Shown piece after piece: positions 63,938-64,000 of a DNA stretch of 64,000 nt. The stretch lies in NCBI GenBank assembly GCA_026018925.1, contig JAKSZU010000002.1:49217337-49281336 (forward strand). Direction: 5' to 3'. How positions within the stretch are numbered: position 1 is the first letter of the stretch; every line of letters begins with the position of its first letter. Position numbers and translations under genes: made by a program. The notes beneath the pieces were generated by a model, which did no database searches, was not told where the DNA came from, and was given only the letters and a program-made list of their open reading frames with translations. This stretch comes from Tupaia tana. Lineage: Eukaryota > Chordata > Mammalia > Scandentia > Tupaiidae.

Positions 63938-64000
63938 GTCTTTCTCTGGTCAAAATTTTAAAAATAAATAAATAAAGTTGAATACAATAATTATTTTTAA
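63797..64000 (+). mobile_element. S-type tRNA SINE, reaches window end
   Basis: Head GAGGCTGGCAGGAGGTGTGG, CT repeat 63892-63927, AT tail at the edge. Confidence 0.9.
63892..63927. repeat. (CT)18 microsatellite
   Basis: 36 bp of CT inside the SINE. Confidence 0.95.

Noticed and set aside
1-64000. A novel multi-gene or defence-type system, CRISPR array or prokaryotic operon
   Set aside because: The window is vertebrate nuclear DNA with one recognisable gene. The regular repeats are dispersed SINEs with target-site duplications, not spaced arrays.

Overview
This is mammalian nuclear DNA: AT-rich intergenic sequence, two CpG islands, an intact CD24 gene on the minus strand, and an unusually dense cover of tRNA-derived SINEs. 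Old mammal-wide repeats (MIR, MER5A, L1M 3' ends, L2-like fragments) place it in a placental mammal. The dominant SINEs have a tRNA-like head (A box, and a B box close to GGTTCGAGTCC) followed by a CT-rich tract and an AT-rich or A-rich tail. They resemble the CYN SINEs reported from colugos (Dermoptera). Three copies of 7SL/Alu-like sequence also fit Euarchontoglires. Colugo is my best guess, from memory and without a database search; a tree shrew is the main alternative.

SINE classes used below. S-type (about 150-230 bp): head, CT-rich tract, then a tail of AAATAA units. L-type (about 265 bp): head CCAGCAGTTAGCGTAATGG, a body with GAGAGGAGAATGGAGG and CCCTGGGGGG, an end CCCTATAGCAAAAA, then poly-A. 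O-type: older, diverged relatives of L. E-type: a different tRNA head with a CTGTTGGGG...GGAAGAAATAAA 3' end.

Layout. 1-29.1 kb: gene-free, packed with SINEs, with L1M pieces (9.6-11.4 and 18.5-19.2 kb), MER5A and MIR. 29.88-35.73 kb: CD24, minus strand. It has a long exon 2 with a 1.57 kb 3'UTR free of recognisable SINEs, a 3.97 kb intron, and a small exon 1 in a CpG island (34.3-36.7 kb) with a TATA box. 36.9-59.3 kb: again SINE-rich, with simple repeats, a Tc1/mariner-like MITE split by two SINEs, and a possible old solo LTR (52.9-53.46 kb). 59.53-60.2 kb: a second CpG island, probably the first exon of a plus-strand gene that continues beyond the window. From human chromosome 6q21 gene order, MTRES1 is the likely candidate, but no coding exon is visible. 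60.5-64 kb: more SINEs and ancient repeat pieces.

The only protein-coding gene I can support is CD24, a small heavily glycosylated GPI-anchored surface protein. I see no new multi-gene system. The most notable non-genic signals are: a perfect 151-bp inverted duplication inserted inside a SINE (2942-3092 / 3702-3852); a near-consensus CTCF core motif built into the S-type SINE head; an Alu-like dimer in a genome where tRNA SINEs dominate; a chimeric SINE dimer within one target-site duplication; and three 5'-truncated insertions sharing what may be a lineage-specific LINE 3' end.
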